A stretch of DNA of 64,000 nt from UBA4416 sp040387475 (GCA_040387475.1 JAZKDT010000009.1:1-64000), one strand, 5' to 3'; shown: positions 34,893-44,223, numbered from the stretch's first letter. Numbers and translations: made by a program. Notes: generated from the sequence alone by a model not told the origin.

Positions 34893-35744
34893 ATGAAATC
34901 AATAAAACATATCGCAATTATTACGTCTGCCGCTGTATCTATTGTAGCTTTATGTTCGGCAGGCCAGTTTATGTCATCCGAAACCAAACTGGAACAAGTA
35001 TTACCACCAAATTCAAGTAATAAGGAATTACCCACTAAGCAAAATGACGCATTCAAAGAAGGCGAAATTTTATCGTATCGTTTACACTATGGTGTAATGG
35101 ATGCTGGCGTTATTGTGATGGAGGTAAAACCAGAGTTGATTGATGTTGCAGGTAGAAAAGTATATCACATTGTTGGAAACGGCTATTCTAAAGGCACATT
35201 TGATTGGTTTTTTAAGGTACGCGATCGGTATGAAACTTTTATTGATAAGGACGCCATGCTTCCATGGATGTTTGTAAGAAGGGTATATGAAGGCGGAGTA
35301 ACTATCAACCAGGATTATACATTTAACCATTATACGAATAAAGTAGATGTAGGCGGAGGCGAAAAAGTGGATATTCCACAGGGAACCCAGGATATGATCT
35401 CAGCTTTTTATTCGGCCCGTAATCTGGACCTTACGAATGCCAAAGAGGGTGACGTATTTACGATAAACAGTATTGTAGATAAAGAGATTTGGCCGTTAAA
35501 GATAAGATACATAGGAAAAGAGAAAATTACCTGCGATATCGGGACCTTTAATTGTGTGAAATTCAGACCAATAGTACAAAAAGGGCGTATTTTTAAACGG
35601 GAGGACGACTTAAATGTATGGTTAACAGATGATAAAAACCATGTTCCGTTAAGAGCGCAGGCTAAGTTGGTTGTAGGATCAGTTAAACTGGATATTGTGA
35701 GTGTAAAAAACCTTGCCAACCCTACCTCGGAAGTGAAGAAATAA
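34893..35744 (+). CDS. Exported DUF3108 protein
   Basis: 283 residues. N-terminal export signal HIAIITSAAVSIVALCSAGQ. The mature domain has AFKEGEILSYRLHYGVMDAGVIVMEV, YHIVGNGYSKGTFDWFFKVRDRYETFID and IRYIGKEKITCDIGTFNCVKFRP, the DUF3108 pattern of a beta-barrel-like lipocalin-type fold in the periplasm. Function is unknown in the family. The upstream box TATCTTGG (34861-34868) is one base from the -7 consensus. The gene ends in a good terminator before tryptophan 2,3-dioxygenase. Confidence 0.88.
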   Translation: MKSIKHIAIITSAAVSIVALCSAGQFMSSETKLEQVLPPNSSNKELPTKQNDAFKEGEILSYRLHYGVMDAGVIVMEVKPELIDVAGRKVYHIVGNGYSKGTFDWFFKVRDRYETFIDKDAMLPWMFVRRVYEGGVTINQDYTFNHYTNKVDVGGGEKVDIPQGTQDMISAFYSARNLDLTNAKEGDVFTINSIVDKEIWPLKIRYIGKEKITCDIGTFNCVKFRPIVQKGRIFKREDDLNVWLTDDKNHVPLRAQAKLVVGSVKLDIVSVKNLANPTSEVKK

Positions 35745-35761
35745 ACAAGCTTTAAAATAAT

Positions 35762-35795
35762 AAAAAGGATATGGATAAAATTCATATCCTTTTTT
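35762..35795 (+). terminator. Intrinsic terminator of the DUF3108 gene
   Basis: Stem AAAAAGGATATG / CATATCCTTTTT with a short AT-rich loop and a following T run. Confidence 0.85.
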
Positions 35796-35831
35796 ATTTT
35801 TGGTATCTTAGCGCCACTTAAATACAACACA

Positions 35832-36839
35832 ATGGAACTAAAAAAAGAAATTGTAGACCGGGTAAATCAGCTTGAAGAAAAATATCTGCAAATGGGCCAA
35901 AGCCTGGACAGTTATTTGGATGGACTCCTATTGTCAAATTATTTAACTTATTGGGATTATATACAAGTTGATACACTACTGACTTTGCAAAACCCAAAAA
36001 CTGATTTTCCGGATGAGAAAATCTTTATCATGTATCACCAGATAACTGAATTGTATTTCAAATTGGCGTTGCATGAAATGGAGCAAATTGGAAATAACGG
36101 TCCAAATATTTTACCAAGCGGGCAAAATCTGGGATGGAAAGATAAAATTGATGCTAACTTTTTTGCAGAGCGTGTCACGCGTATCAACCGTTATTTCGAA
36201 TCACTAACCAAGTCATTTGAAATCATGGTGGATGGTATGGAAAAGGAACAGTTTCTACGATATCGTATGGCTTTGCTACCGGCAAGTGGTTTTCAAAGCG
36301 CACAATACCGAAAAATAGAAATCTTAGCAACCGATTTTTTTAATTTAGTTGATAAAGATGTTCGACCGTCTTTAAAGGATAAAAATCCGAGCATTGAAGA
36401 GATGTTTCAGAATATTTATTGGAATAAGGGCGCTACCGAATTATCCACAGGTAAAAAAACTTTGACCTTAAATCAGTTTGAGAAAAAGTACGGCGCTGAG
36501 TTTATTGCTTTAGCCAAAGAGTACCAAACTAAAAACATCTGGGCTAAATACAAATCGTTGTCGGCCGAAGATCAGAAGAACCAAAAATTAATAAATGCTT
36601 TAAAAGAGCTGGATGTGAACGTAAATATCAACTGGCCTTTAATGCATTACAAAAGTGCAGTACGCTATTTACAACAAAACACCGAAGATGTGGCTGCAAC
36701 GGGCGGAACTAACTGGCAAAAATATCTGCCACCGCGTTTCCAAAAGCGTATTTTTTATCCTGAAATATGGACCGAACTGGAGCATGAAGACTGGGGAAAA
36801 GGTTGGGTTGAAACCAATGTGTTTAGAACACCAAAATAA
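35832..36839 (+). CDS. Tryptophan 2,3-dioxygenase
   Basis: 335 residues. Haem enzyme that opens the indole ring of L-tryptophan to N-formylkynurenine, the first kynurenine step. Active-site H69 is in FIMYHQITELYFKLALHE. The proximal haem ligand is H272 (LMHYKSAVRYL). The substrate loop GGTNWQKYLPPRF and the FYPEIW end match the family. Cytosolic. No other kynurenine-pathway gene is in the window, so the role (catabolism or NAD synthesis) is open. Upstream TATCTTAG (35804-35811) is a near -7 box. Confidence 0.94.
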   Translation: MELKKEIVDRVNQLEEKYLQMGQSLDSYLDGLLLSNYLTYWDYIQVDTLLTLQNPKTDFPDEKIFIMYHQITELYFKLALHEMEQIGNNGPNILPSGQNLGWKDKIDANFFAERVTRINRYFESLTKSFEIMVDGMEKEQFLRYRMALLPASGFQSAQYRKIEILATDFFNLVDKDVRPSLKDKNPSIEEMFQNIYWNKGATELSTGKKTLTLNQFEKKYGAEFIALAKEYQTKNIWAKYKSLSAEDQKNQKLINALKELDVNVNINWPLMHYKSAVRYLQQNTEDVAATGGTNWQKYLPPRFQKRIFYPEIWTELEHEDWGKGWVETNVFRTPK

Positions 36840-36878
36840 TAACACAATAAACCAACGGTTTAAGCGTTTATAATCATA

Positions 36879-37952
36879 TTGAAAAAAATTATATCATATC
36901 TATTCTTGATAGTAAGCACAGGAATGCTTGCTCAAATTGGCGGAAACAAAACGTTTAGTTTTTTGGATTTACCCGTACCCGCCCGGTCAAACGCTTTAGG
37001 TGGCGCCACAACAGCCATTTGGGACAAAGATGTTAATTTGGGCTATAGTAACCCGGCCTTATTAAATCCAGGCTGCAATAATCAATTGTCGTTTAATTAT
37101 GTCAATTTTGTGTCCGACGTTAATTATGGTAATTTTTTATACGCGCGTCAACTCAAAGAATACGGCACATTTGGTGCCGGGATACAATATTTTAATTATG
37201 GTAAATTTGATGGAAGAACCGAGTATGACGAGCAAACCGGAAATTTTAAGGCCGCTGATTATTCTTTAAATTTATCGTTCGCCAAAACCTTAAATAAAGA
37301 TAGTACCTTATCTCTGGGAATAGCATTAAAGACCATTTACTCTCATTACGACATTTATTCATCCTTTGGAAGTGCTGTAGATGTGGGTTTGACTTACCAT
37401 AATAAAAAACAATTTGTGGTATCATTACTTGCAAAAAATTATGGACGTCAATGGAAATCTTTTTCTGAAAATGGCCCAAAAGAAACTCTACCCCAAAATG
37501 TCGTATTGGCTTTAAGCAAAAAAGTGTCTAAGGCACCTTTCAGAATAATTGTCCAGTATGATCAATTATTGAAATGGGACCTGACTTATGTTGATCCTCA
37601 AAAAACAACGTCAGATATTGATCCTTTTACCAATAAACCAATTGTAAAAACAAAAAAGCAACTTAGAAACGAAAAAACGAAAGCCGGAATTGACAAATTT
37701 GGACGACATCTCGTTCTTGGTACCGAAATATTATTTGGTAAGAACTTTACAGTGAGGTTGGCCTATAATTTCAGAAAAGGACTCGAAATGGCTTTACCTG
37801 ATGTTAAGAAAGCAAACGGTTTATCTGTAGGTTTCGGACTTAAAGTGTATAAATTCCATTTGGATTATGCGTATTCTAAATATGCTTTAACCGGAAATTC
37901 ACATACCATCGGAATTATGGTTGGTTTCAACGACTTTAAAAAAAGTAATTAA
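36879..37952 (+). CDS. porQ: Type IX secretion system protein PorQ
   Basis: 357 residues with a TTG start at 36879; no ATG lies nearby in frame, and the signal peptide MKKIISYLFLIVSTGMLAQ begins there. GGNKTFSFLDLPVPARSNALGG is the hallmark of the PorV/PorQ family, and the rest is a beta-barrel of alternating strands ending in ALTGNSHTIGIMVGF. PorQ is an outer-membrane barrel that, in Porphyromonas, works with the PorU/PorV/PorZ attachment complex to fix T9SS cargo to the surface. The several T9SS cargo genes in this window are its expected clients. It is 39 bp from tryptophan 2,3-dioxygenase. Confidence 0.88.
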   Translation: MKKIISYLFLIVSTGMLAQIGGNKTFSFLDLPVPARSNALGGATTAIWDKDVNLGYSNPALLNPGCNNQLSFNYVNFVSDVNYGNFLYARQLKEYGTFGAGIQYFNYGKFDGRTEYDEQTGNFKAADYSLNLSFAKTLNKDSTLSLGIALKTIYSHYDIYSSFGSAVDVGLTYHNKKQFVVSLLAKNYGRQWKSFSENGPKETLPQNVVLALSKKVSKAPFRIIVQYDQLLKWDLTYVDPQKTTSDIDPFTNKPIVKTKKQLRNEKTKAGIDKFGRHLVLGTEILFGKNFTVRLAYNFRKGLEMALPDVKKANGLSVGFGLKVYKFHLDYAYSKYALTGNSHTIGIMVGFNDFKKSN

Positions 37953-38001
37953 AAGCGCTTCATTTCGCTGATCTGTCAAACTATTAGCTTAATTTTACCA
38001 G

Positions 38002-38460
38002 ATGAAGAGTTTCAATGTTCGAGTATATGGAATCTTAATACATGAGAATAAAGTATTGGTTTCCGACGAACATATCAAAGGAATGAATATCACTAAATTT
38101 CCCGGAGGAGGCTTAGAATATGGTGAAGGAACTATTGAATGTGTGATCAGGGAATTTAAAGAAGAACTGGATCTGGAAATCGAAGTCATCTCTCACTTTT
38201 ATACGACCGATTTTTTTGTGAATTCAGCTTTTAGCTCTAATAACCAAGTAATCAGTATTTATTACTTGGTTAAATCGAAACTTGATCTTGATCCTTTAGC
38301 CCCAGGCCTGAAAATAAAAACACATATTTTTGATTTCGAAAAAAAGAAGAATGGCGCGCAAGCCATGCGTTGGGTTGAACTCGGTAAAATTTCAGAAAAT
38401 GATTTTACGTTTATTATTGATAAACGGATAGGAGATATGCTTAATAATAAGTGGAAGTAA
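38002..38460 (+). CDS. Nudix hydrolase
   Basis: 152 residues. The Nudix box GGGLEYGEGTIECVIREFKEELDLEI fits Gx5Ex7REUxEExGU apart from Asp in place of the last Gly. Members hydrolyse nucleoside diphosphates linked to another group; the substrate is not predictable from sequence here. Its stop codon directly abuts the stop of the converging gene with no base between. Confidence 0.9.
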   Translation: MKSFNVRVYGILIHENKVLVSDEHIKGMNITKFPGGGLEYGEGTIECVIREFKEELDLEIEVISHFYTTDFFVNSAFSSNNQVISIYYLVKSKLDLDPLAPGLKIKTHIFDFEKKKNGAQAMRWVELGKISENDFTFIIDKRIGDMLNNKWK

Positions 38461-39108
38461 CTATTTAAGCTCTAATTCAGGCTCTGCAGTACCCTCGTTT
38501 AAGTTGGTTGGGGCGCTAATAGTAGGTAAAACCTCAGTAATTTTAACTTTTGTTTTTTTCTTTTTAATAACAACGGGAGTTGCTTTTTTCTCGCCGGCTG
38601 TGGATGCTAAAATGTCCTGTGGTTTTGCCTCTGTAATTTTAACCGGCTCTTCTTTTTTGGTAACCGGCGGTAAAATAATGGCTGCACTAGCTGTAGGCGT
38701 TGCCGAAATAGTTTTTACAGTTGTATCAACCTGTGGAACTTTAGCTTCAACAGGCTTCGGTTTAATTATGGTTTTGACTGGAGTTTTTGGTTGTTTAACC
38801 GGCTCAATTTTGGCTATGTAGGGAATTTCCTTATCAATACTTTCCTTTTTCTTAAAATCAACAAAGCTGAACAGCATCGCTGACAGGCCACCGATCAATA
38901 CTATGAATATAACCGGAACGATAATAGAACGACTGATGCTCAAATTAATTTTTGGCATGTAATTGCTCACATTAGCTGCAGCCCTGGATTGTGTAATCGA
39001 TAATTCGTCAAATTTATTCCACACAGATTCGTTATAATCCGACTCCGAATCCTGCATCATTATTCTTATCTGGCGTTCATCTAACTCGTAACTAAACTGG
39101 CTGCTCAT
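38461..39108 (-). CDS. Single-pass membrane protein, likely anti-sigma-like partner
   Basis: 215 residues. The N-terminal 50 residues are acidic and helical (MMQDSESDYNESVWNKFDEL), a membrane helix spans about 61-83 (SIIVPVIFIVLIGGLSAMLF), and the periplasmic C-terminus is an unusual low-complexity run of Lys-Pro-Val-Thr repeats (KPKPVEAKVPQVD, TPVVIKKKKTKVKI). Its start lies inside the end of the sigma factor gene by 17 bp, the usual arrangement of a sigma factor and its inner-membrane anti-sigma. I see no zinc-finger HxxxCxxC motif, so it is not a classic ZAS-type anti-sigma. Role inferred from context. Confidence 0.75.
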   Translation of the reverse strand: MSSQFSYELDERQIRIMMQDSESDYNESVWNKFDELSITQSRAAANVSNYMPKINLSISRSIIVPVIFIVLIGGLSAMLFSFVDFKKKESIDKEIPYIAKIEPVKQPKTPVKTIIKPKPVEAKVPQVDTTVKTISATPTASAAIILPPVTKKEEPVKITEAKPQDILASTAGEKKATPVVIKKKKTKVKITEVLPTISAPTNLNEGTAEPELELK

Positions 39109-39832
39109 CGGTGCTCATTTTTAAGTTTTTCTCGATCGACTTTTGTAAATTAAATCTGGCTTTTTCTAAATTGGCCTTTATGCTTTGTTCACTGGTGTCT
39201 AGTAGCTCCGAAGCTTGAGACAGTGTATAATTATCAATAACATGTAAATTAAAAACCAATCGCTGTGAGGGCACCAAAGCCTGGATGGATTTTAATAATA
39301 CCGCCTGATCTACATTTTTAAGATCTATGAATTTGCTGTCCAGAAACAGGTCATAGGTCTTTTCCTTGTATTCAACCGCCCTTACCGTGCTGGCTACATA
39401 ATATTCATTACGGATTTCCTTTATGTATTTAACTATAAAAGAAATGAACTCGTTTCCGAGCTGGAAAGCATTCGCCGAAAAATCACGAAAGTAATCGATG
39501 ACGCCACGGCTGTTCAACCACAAGCCGATCAATAGAGAGATTGTTTGAATCCGAGATAATAGTTTTCAAGCGTTATCCGAGTGACGCGACTGAGAGTANN
39601 NNNNNNNNTTTTTTACGAATTCATCCAGGGTAATTAAATTTTGATTTTTGTAGGAAGCTAATTTTGAAAAAACGTGCGAAAACCCTTGTAATAATACTTG
39701 TTCTGATTGTCCGGAATTTTTTGAATACCTGAGGGAAATGTAGGCTAGTTTACCATAATATGTGTCGAAAAACTGCTTTTTTGCGGTTTTGTCGTTTTTA
39801 AGGCACGCCGATATGAGTTCAGCTTGGGACAT
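39092..39832 (-). CDS. ECF-type sigma factor interrupted by an assembly gap
   Basis: Two parts read in the same frame. Upstream, 39832 to about 39609 starts MSQAELISACLKNDKTAKKQF (region 2 start) and runs to ITLDEFVK. Downstream, up to about 39508, reads VIDYFRDFSANAFQLG and then region 4, ALVPSQRLVFNLHVIDNYTL plus SEQSIKANLEKARFNLQKSI. Ten Ns (39599-39608) and about 60 bp of sequence with a stop (39566-39568) lie between DEFVK and VIDYFRDF. The gap has unknown true length, so whether the gene is intact is undecided. Region 4 would bind the -33 element. Confidence 0.7.
39599..39608. other. Assembly gap (10 N)
   Basis: Ten ambiguous bases inside the sigma factor gene; the real gap may be any length. 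The 60 bp on its left do not read as sigma-factor sequence. Confidence 0.95.
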
Positions 39833-39884
39833 AAAATAGGTTTCTGGCTAATTTATACACAATTAATGAACAAATGGTTACGTT

Positions 39885-40334
39885 TTATTTAAATAATTTC
39901 ACTTTATCTGAATAATTAACCGGTATTTTCTTTTTAAAATAAAATTTTCCTACTTTCAGATCACCCTTTACCTCAATATTTCCTAATGAACCCAGGTTTA
40001 AAAGCTTCAGCGCATCCATAGGATTAATGTCGGTTAGTTTTGAATTCAGTTTGAAAGAGTACACCTCCTCAGAATTGGGCTTGATACGCACTTTTTGATT
40101 CAATTTAGCTTTTCCCAGTTTCATACCGCTGAATACAACATCAAATTCCGATGGGTAAATATTAAAACCTTTGGAGTTAGGATTGTTTATCTTTATCTGC
40201 ACTTGTGCCTCCACATTTTCAAGAGTTAATTTATTGAGGTAAAAACCTTCCACATTGGATACTTTTATTTCTTCAAATGATTTGCAGGAAAATAAAAACA
40301 GGGACGCTAGTATGATAAGAGCTTTACATTTCAT
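39885..40334 (-). CDS. LEA type 2 family lipoprotein
   Basis: 149 residues with a lipobox (ASLFLFSCKSF). The mature domain LENVEAQVQIKINNPNSKGFNIYPSEFDVVFSG, KAKLNQKVRI and ALKLLNLGSLGNIEVKGDL is the LEA14-like water-stress (WHy) beta-sandwich. Envelope anchored, function unknown; related domains protect against desiccation in plants, but this is not evidence here. It diverges from the helicase gene. Confidence 0.8.
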   Translation of the reverse strand: MKCKALIILASLFLFSCKSFEEIKVSNVEGFYLNKLTLENVEAQVQIKINNPNSKGFNIYPSEFDVVFSGMKLGKAKLNQKVRIKPNSEEVYSFKLNSKLTDINPMDALKLLNLGSLGNIEVKGDLKVGKFYFKKKIPVNYSDKVKLFK

Positions 40335-40390
40335 TTTGTATGTATAATTACGGTTTGTATAATTAGCTACAAATAAACTAAAATGCCTGA

Positions 40391-40454
40391 TACCTTGATT
40401 AGTTTTTAGAGTATTTTATGCTTTTTAATATCAGAATAGTTACCTTCGATTAGT
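40391..40454 (+). promoter_or_regulatory. Direct repeat at the helicase promoter
   Basis: TACCTTGATTAGT (40391-40403) and TACCTTCGATTAGT (40441-40454) are nearly identical and 50 bp apart, about five helical turns. The second contains a near -7 box (TACCTTCG) that ends 6 nt before the ATG. This could be a pair of binding sites. Confidence 0.4.
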
Positions 40455-43400
40455 ATGCCAGGGATTAGGTCAAATAATTTTATCGTTTATAAATCGTCGG
40501 CCGGAAGTGGGAAAACTTTCACCCTGGTTAAGGAATATTTAAAACTGGCGTTAACAGACAGGAACAACCTTTCAAAAGCTTATAAAGGCATATTAGCCAT
40601 TACCTTTACCAATAAAGCCGCTTCAGAAATGAAATGGCGTATTATTAAAGCTTTAAAAGATATCAGCTTAGAGTCTAACCAAATGCTTACCAAATTAGTG
40701 TCCGATGAACTCAACATTACTTCAGGCGAATTAAAAACAAGAGCTGAAATTGTATTGACCGATATATTGCACAATTATTCCGATTTTTCCATTGGTACCA
40801 TCGATAGTTTCACGCACCGCATCATTCGTACTTTTGCCCTCGATTTAAAGTTACCGGTAAATTTTCAAATCGAAACGGATTCGGATACGGTATTTAAAAA
40901 AGTAATCTCAACACTTATTAATAATCTGGGGAGAGATAAATTAATAACCGATTACCTGGTACAGTTTTCTTTAGGACAAATTGAAGAAAACAAGAACTGG
41001 GATCCTGAACAAACGCTCATCGATTTTATTAAAGAGATTAACAAAGAAGGCGTAACTGAACGCGTTGATCAGTTGAGTAAATTTAATATTGCTGATTTTG
41101 AAGTGATCAAGAAGCAATTAAGAACAATTACTAAAGAATACGAAGCCTTTCTAAAAACACAGGGCGATCAAGCTTTAAAGTTGATCCAAGAAAAACAATT
41201 ATCAGCCAATGCTTTTGCAAGCGGCGGCGCAGGTATTTATAATTTTTTTGTAAAACTCTCCACTTTAAAAGAGACATCTACAAAGGAACTGTTTGGGGCA
41301 AATGTTATTAAAACACTGGAGCAGGATAAATGGCATGGTGGCAAAGCTACTGCCCAAGAAAAGGCAGCTATTGACAGCATTAAGTCAGATTTGGATAAAA
41401 TCGCTTTTAGTGTTTTAAATTACCTGAAAGAAAACGAACAACGCTATAACGTATTTGTACTGATTTATAAAAATATTTATGCTATGGGTCTGGTGAACGA
41501 ATTAGCGAAACTCACCAATGAATATAAATCCGACGAAAATATTTTATTTATTTCCGAATTCAATGAGCGTATTTCGGAAGTTGTAAATAATGAACCTACG
41601 CCCTTTATTTTTGAAAGACTGGGTGATCGTTATAAACATTTTTTATTAGACGAATTTCAGGATACATCCGCCATGCAATGGCAAAACATGTTGCCCTTAA
41701 TTGATAATTCGTTAGGAAACGGTCATCTTAATTTAATTGTAGGTGATGGCAAGCAATCTATTTACCGCTGGCGAAATGCTGATGTTGAACAATTTGTCAG
41801 TCTGCCTAACATTAATGCAAACACCAAAAATGATCTTTTAATTGAACGGGAGGAGTCTTTGATCCGGAATTTTGAAGGACGGGTACTGGATACCAATTAC
41901 CGTAGTGAAAGCGTGATCGTGAAATTCAATAATCTGCTATTCGATTATTTATCGGAGACTGTTTTAAATAACGAGCTCAAAAAAATATACCATCAACAAA
42001 AACAAATTCATAAAACGACCGACTTTGGTTATGTAAGTATTGATTTACCAGCCGTGACGGAAGATGAAGACACTGATGATACTAATACACGCTTTATTTT
42101 AAATTACATTCAAAAAGCCATTGATGACGGTTATAGTTACAGCGATCTCTGTATCATCATTCGTCAAAACCGACATGGCAATACAGTTGCTAATTTTTTA
42201 ATTGAGCATAATATTCCGGTTGTTTCGGCCGATTCACTATTATTAAATCATGCTAAGGAAATCACAGTTATTTTATCTTTTCTGAAGTACATTTCCAATC
42301 AAAAGGATCTGGTAGCTGCATCGGTTATTTTAAATTATTTACACGACAGGCAATTTTGCACCGAAGCGCAATATGTGTTATTTCTGAGAGAACTCAATAC
42401 ATCTAAACACAAGACGCTGTTTGATATTCTCAATGAGTGCGGTTTGAGAGTTGATATTTTAAAATTATCCACCTCTAATTTATTTGATGCTTGCCTCGAA
42501 ATTATCGTAACCCTCCAATTAAATGAAAGCAATCCGCAATACACGCGTTTCTTTTTGGATGAGGTGTTGGGCTTCCTGCAAAGTAATACGTCTAACATAT
42601 CCTTATTTTTGGATTGGTGGGAGCGACGTTCCGAAAAGGCATCTGTGATTATTCCTGAAGGAATTAATGCTGTAAACATTATGACGATCCATGCGTCTAA
42701 AGGATTAGAGTTCCCGGTAGTTATTACGCCCTTTTTGACGTGGGATATTGAAAAAACACAATCCATTTGGGTGGATATTGATGAGGAAGGAATTGACTTG
42801 CCCGTAGCTTTGATCAATACTACCAAGGCGGCCGACGAGACGATCTTTAAACCTTTGGCTGAGAAAGAACGACAACAACAAACGCTGGATAGTTTAAATA
42901 TGTTGTATGTTGATTTTACAAGAGCCGTAGAAAGATTACATATTATATCGCCACAACTAAAAAAGAAAAGCATCAAAAATTGCCATACCTGGTTAGCAGA
43001 TTTTGCCGGAAGCCAGTCAAATTTTAACAGTGATAAACACATACTCGAATTTGGCTCTCTTACAAAAAAAACATCCATTAGTCATAAAGCAGGATTACAA
43101 CAATTACATATCGCTGGTTTAACTTTTAATCAAAATCCCGACGTGATCCAAATCAAGGAGGCCTCAGCCTATGAAAGTAACGAAGATATCGCCAAAGCAC
43201 GTGAATACGGAATTTTAGTGCATCATATTTTATCAAAAATAAAAATCAAAGACGATGTGGATGCGGTGATCACCAATTCAATCCTGTCTGGCGACATTAC
43301 TGATGAAGAATCCCGTAAGATTTTAGGCGACATCAACCAGTTATTATCTATTCCAAGTATTGCAGCCTATTTTGAAAAAGGAGTTGATGTGAAAAATGAA

Positions 43401-43622
43401 TTGGAAATTTTGACGGCAACCGGTGATATTTTGCGTCCCGATAGAGTAGTAGTAGCAAACAACCAGGCTGTTGTAATCGATTATAAAACCGGGAAACGCA
43501 ATGCACAAAAATACCATGCACAAATGCAGGATTACGAATATGCATTACTAAGTTTGGGTTATTCTTCGGTTAAGAAACTGTTGCTGTATATCCAGGAGCA
43601 GGAAGTAGAGGTAATAAATTGA
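40455..43622 (+). CDS. UvrD/RecB-like (AddA-type) helicase-nuclease
   Basis: 1055 residues. Superfamily 1A motifs are in order: Walker A SSAGSGKTFTL at ~14, Ia ITFTNKAASEMK, Walker B HFLLDEFQDTSAMQW, III VGDGKQSIYRWRNADVEQF, V NIMTIHASKGLEFPVVI, VI LNMLYVDFTRAVERLHI. A PD-(D/E)xK nuclease core follows: RPDRVVV then AVVIDYKTGKR and YEYALL. It should process DNA double-strand ends for RecA loading. An AddB partner is not next to it. The ATG is only 6 nt from a near -7 box. Confidence 0.92.
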   Translation: MPGIRSNNFIVYKSSAGSGKTFTLVKEYLKLALTDRNNLSKAYKGILAITFTNKAASEMKWRIIKALKDISLESNQMLTKLVSDELNITSGELKTRAEIVLTDILHNYSDFSIGTIDSFTHRIIRTFALDLKLPVNFQIETDSDTVFKKVISTLINNLGRDKLITDYLVQFSLGQIEENKNWDPEQTLIDFIKEINKEGVTERVDQLSKFNIADFEVIKKQLRTITKEYEAFLKTQGDQALKLIQEKQLSANAFASGGAGIYNFFVKLSTLKETSTKELFGANVIKTLEQDKWHGGKATAQEKAAIDSIKSDLDKIAFSVLNYLKENEQRYNVFVLIYKNIYAMGLVNELAKLTNEYKSDENILFISEFNERISEVVNNEPTPFIFERLGDRYKHFLLDEFQDTSAMQWQNMLPLIDNSLGNGHLNLIVGDGKQSIYRWRNADVEQFVSLPNINANTKNDLLIEREESLIRNFEGRVLDTNYRSESVIVKFNNLLFDYLSETVLNNELKKIYHQQKQIHKTTDFGYVSIDLPAVTEDEDTDDTNTRFILNYIQKAIDDGYSYSDLCIIIRQNRHGNTVANFLIEHNIPVVSADSLLLNHAKEITVILSFLKYISNQKDLVAASVILNYLHDRQFCTEAQYVLFLRELNTSKHKTLFDILNECGLRVDILKLSTSNLFDACLEIIVTLQLNESNPQYTRFFLDEVLGFLQSNTSNISLFLDWWERRSEKASVIIPEGINAVNIMTIHASKGLEFPVVITPFLTWDIEKTQSIWVDIDEEGIDLPVALINTTKAADETIFKPLAEKERQQQTLDSLNMLYVDFTRAVERLHIISPQLKKKSIKNCHTWLADFAGSQSNFNSDKHILEFGSLTKKTSISHKAGLQQLHIAGLTFNQNPDVIQIKEASAYESNEDIAKAREYGILVHHILSKIKIKDDVDAVITNSILSGDITDEESRKILGDINQLLSIPSIAAYFEKGVDVKNELEILTATGDILRPDRVVVANNQAVVIDYKTGKRNAQKYHAQMQDYEYALLSLGYSSVKKLLLYIQEQEVEVIN

Positions 43623-43753
43623 TCTATTGAAAATCAGTCTGTTAAAAACAAAATTGTGCAAAAAAGGTCTTGAATGGTAGGATAAAATAATAAATAAGAC
43701 ATTATTTTCGGAAACAATAAATATGTTGTACCTACGTTTTAATTTAAAATGAC

Positions 43754-44212
43754 ATGATGTCCGAAAAATCAATTAACGTCTTATATGTAGATGATGAGAA
43801 GGATAACCTGCGTGCCTTTACAGCAACCTTTAGAAGATCTTTTAATGTGATAACTGCACTTTCATCCAGCGATGCTGAATTGGCTCTCGCGAATCAGGAT
43901 ATTCATATTTTAATAACAGATCAGCGTATGCCGGTAAAAACGGGCACAGAGCTGTTAGCGCATGCGGTTAAAAAATATCCCGATAAGATCAGGATCCTGT
44001 TAACGGCGTATGCAGACATTACCTGCCTGGAAGACGCCATCAACATAGGACATATTTATAAATACTTTAAGAAGCCCTGGCATGAGGAGGAATTGCGCGC
44101 CGCTATTGAAGAAGGATACAAATTATTTTGTTTACAAAAAGAAAGAGATAAGCTGGTAAAAGAATTAGAAAATAGAACGTTTGAAGTGAACAAGATTTTG
44201 AACCAAAAATAG
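43754..44212 (+). CDS. Response regulator with receiver domain and coiled-coil tail
   Basis: 152 residues. Receiver domain: acidic pocket VDDE at 12-15, phosphoacceptor D56 in LITDQRMPVKTG, Thr in LLTAYAD and the invariant Lys in KYFKKPW. The motif LITDQRMP is typical of RpfG- and PleD-like regulators. A ~25-residue charged coiled coil (KERDKLVKELENRTFEV) ends the chain with no DNA-binding or enzyme output domain, so it may act by protein contact. No sensor kinase gene is in the window. Of the two Met at the start, the first is used here. Confidence 0.88.
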   Translation: MMSEKSINVLYVDDEKDNLRAFTATFRRSFNVITALSSSDAELALANQDIHILITDQRMPVKTGTELLAHAVKKYPDKIRILLTAYADITCLEDAINIGHIYKYFKKPWHEEELRAAIEEGYKLFCLQKERDKLVKELENRTFEVNKILNQK

Positions 44213-44223
44213 AGCTGTCTTAA

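Noticed and set aside
39601..39832. Reading the sigma factor halves as two separate genes
   Set aside because: Both lie in one frame and together supply regions 2 and 4 of one sigma factor; the break coincides with N bases.
42335..43078. 247-codon minus-strand ORF inside the helicase gene
   Set aside because: Antisense to a gene with all helicase motifs intact; no domain and no start signal.
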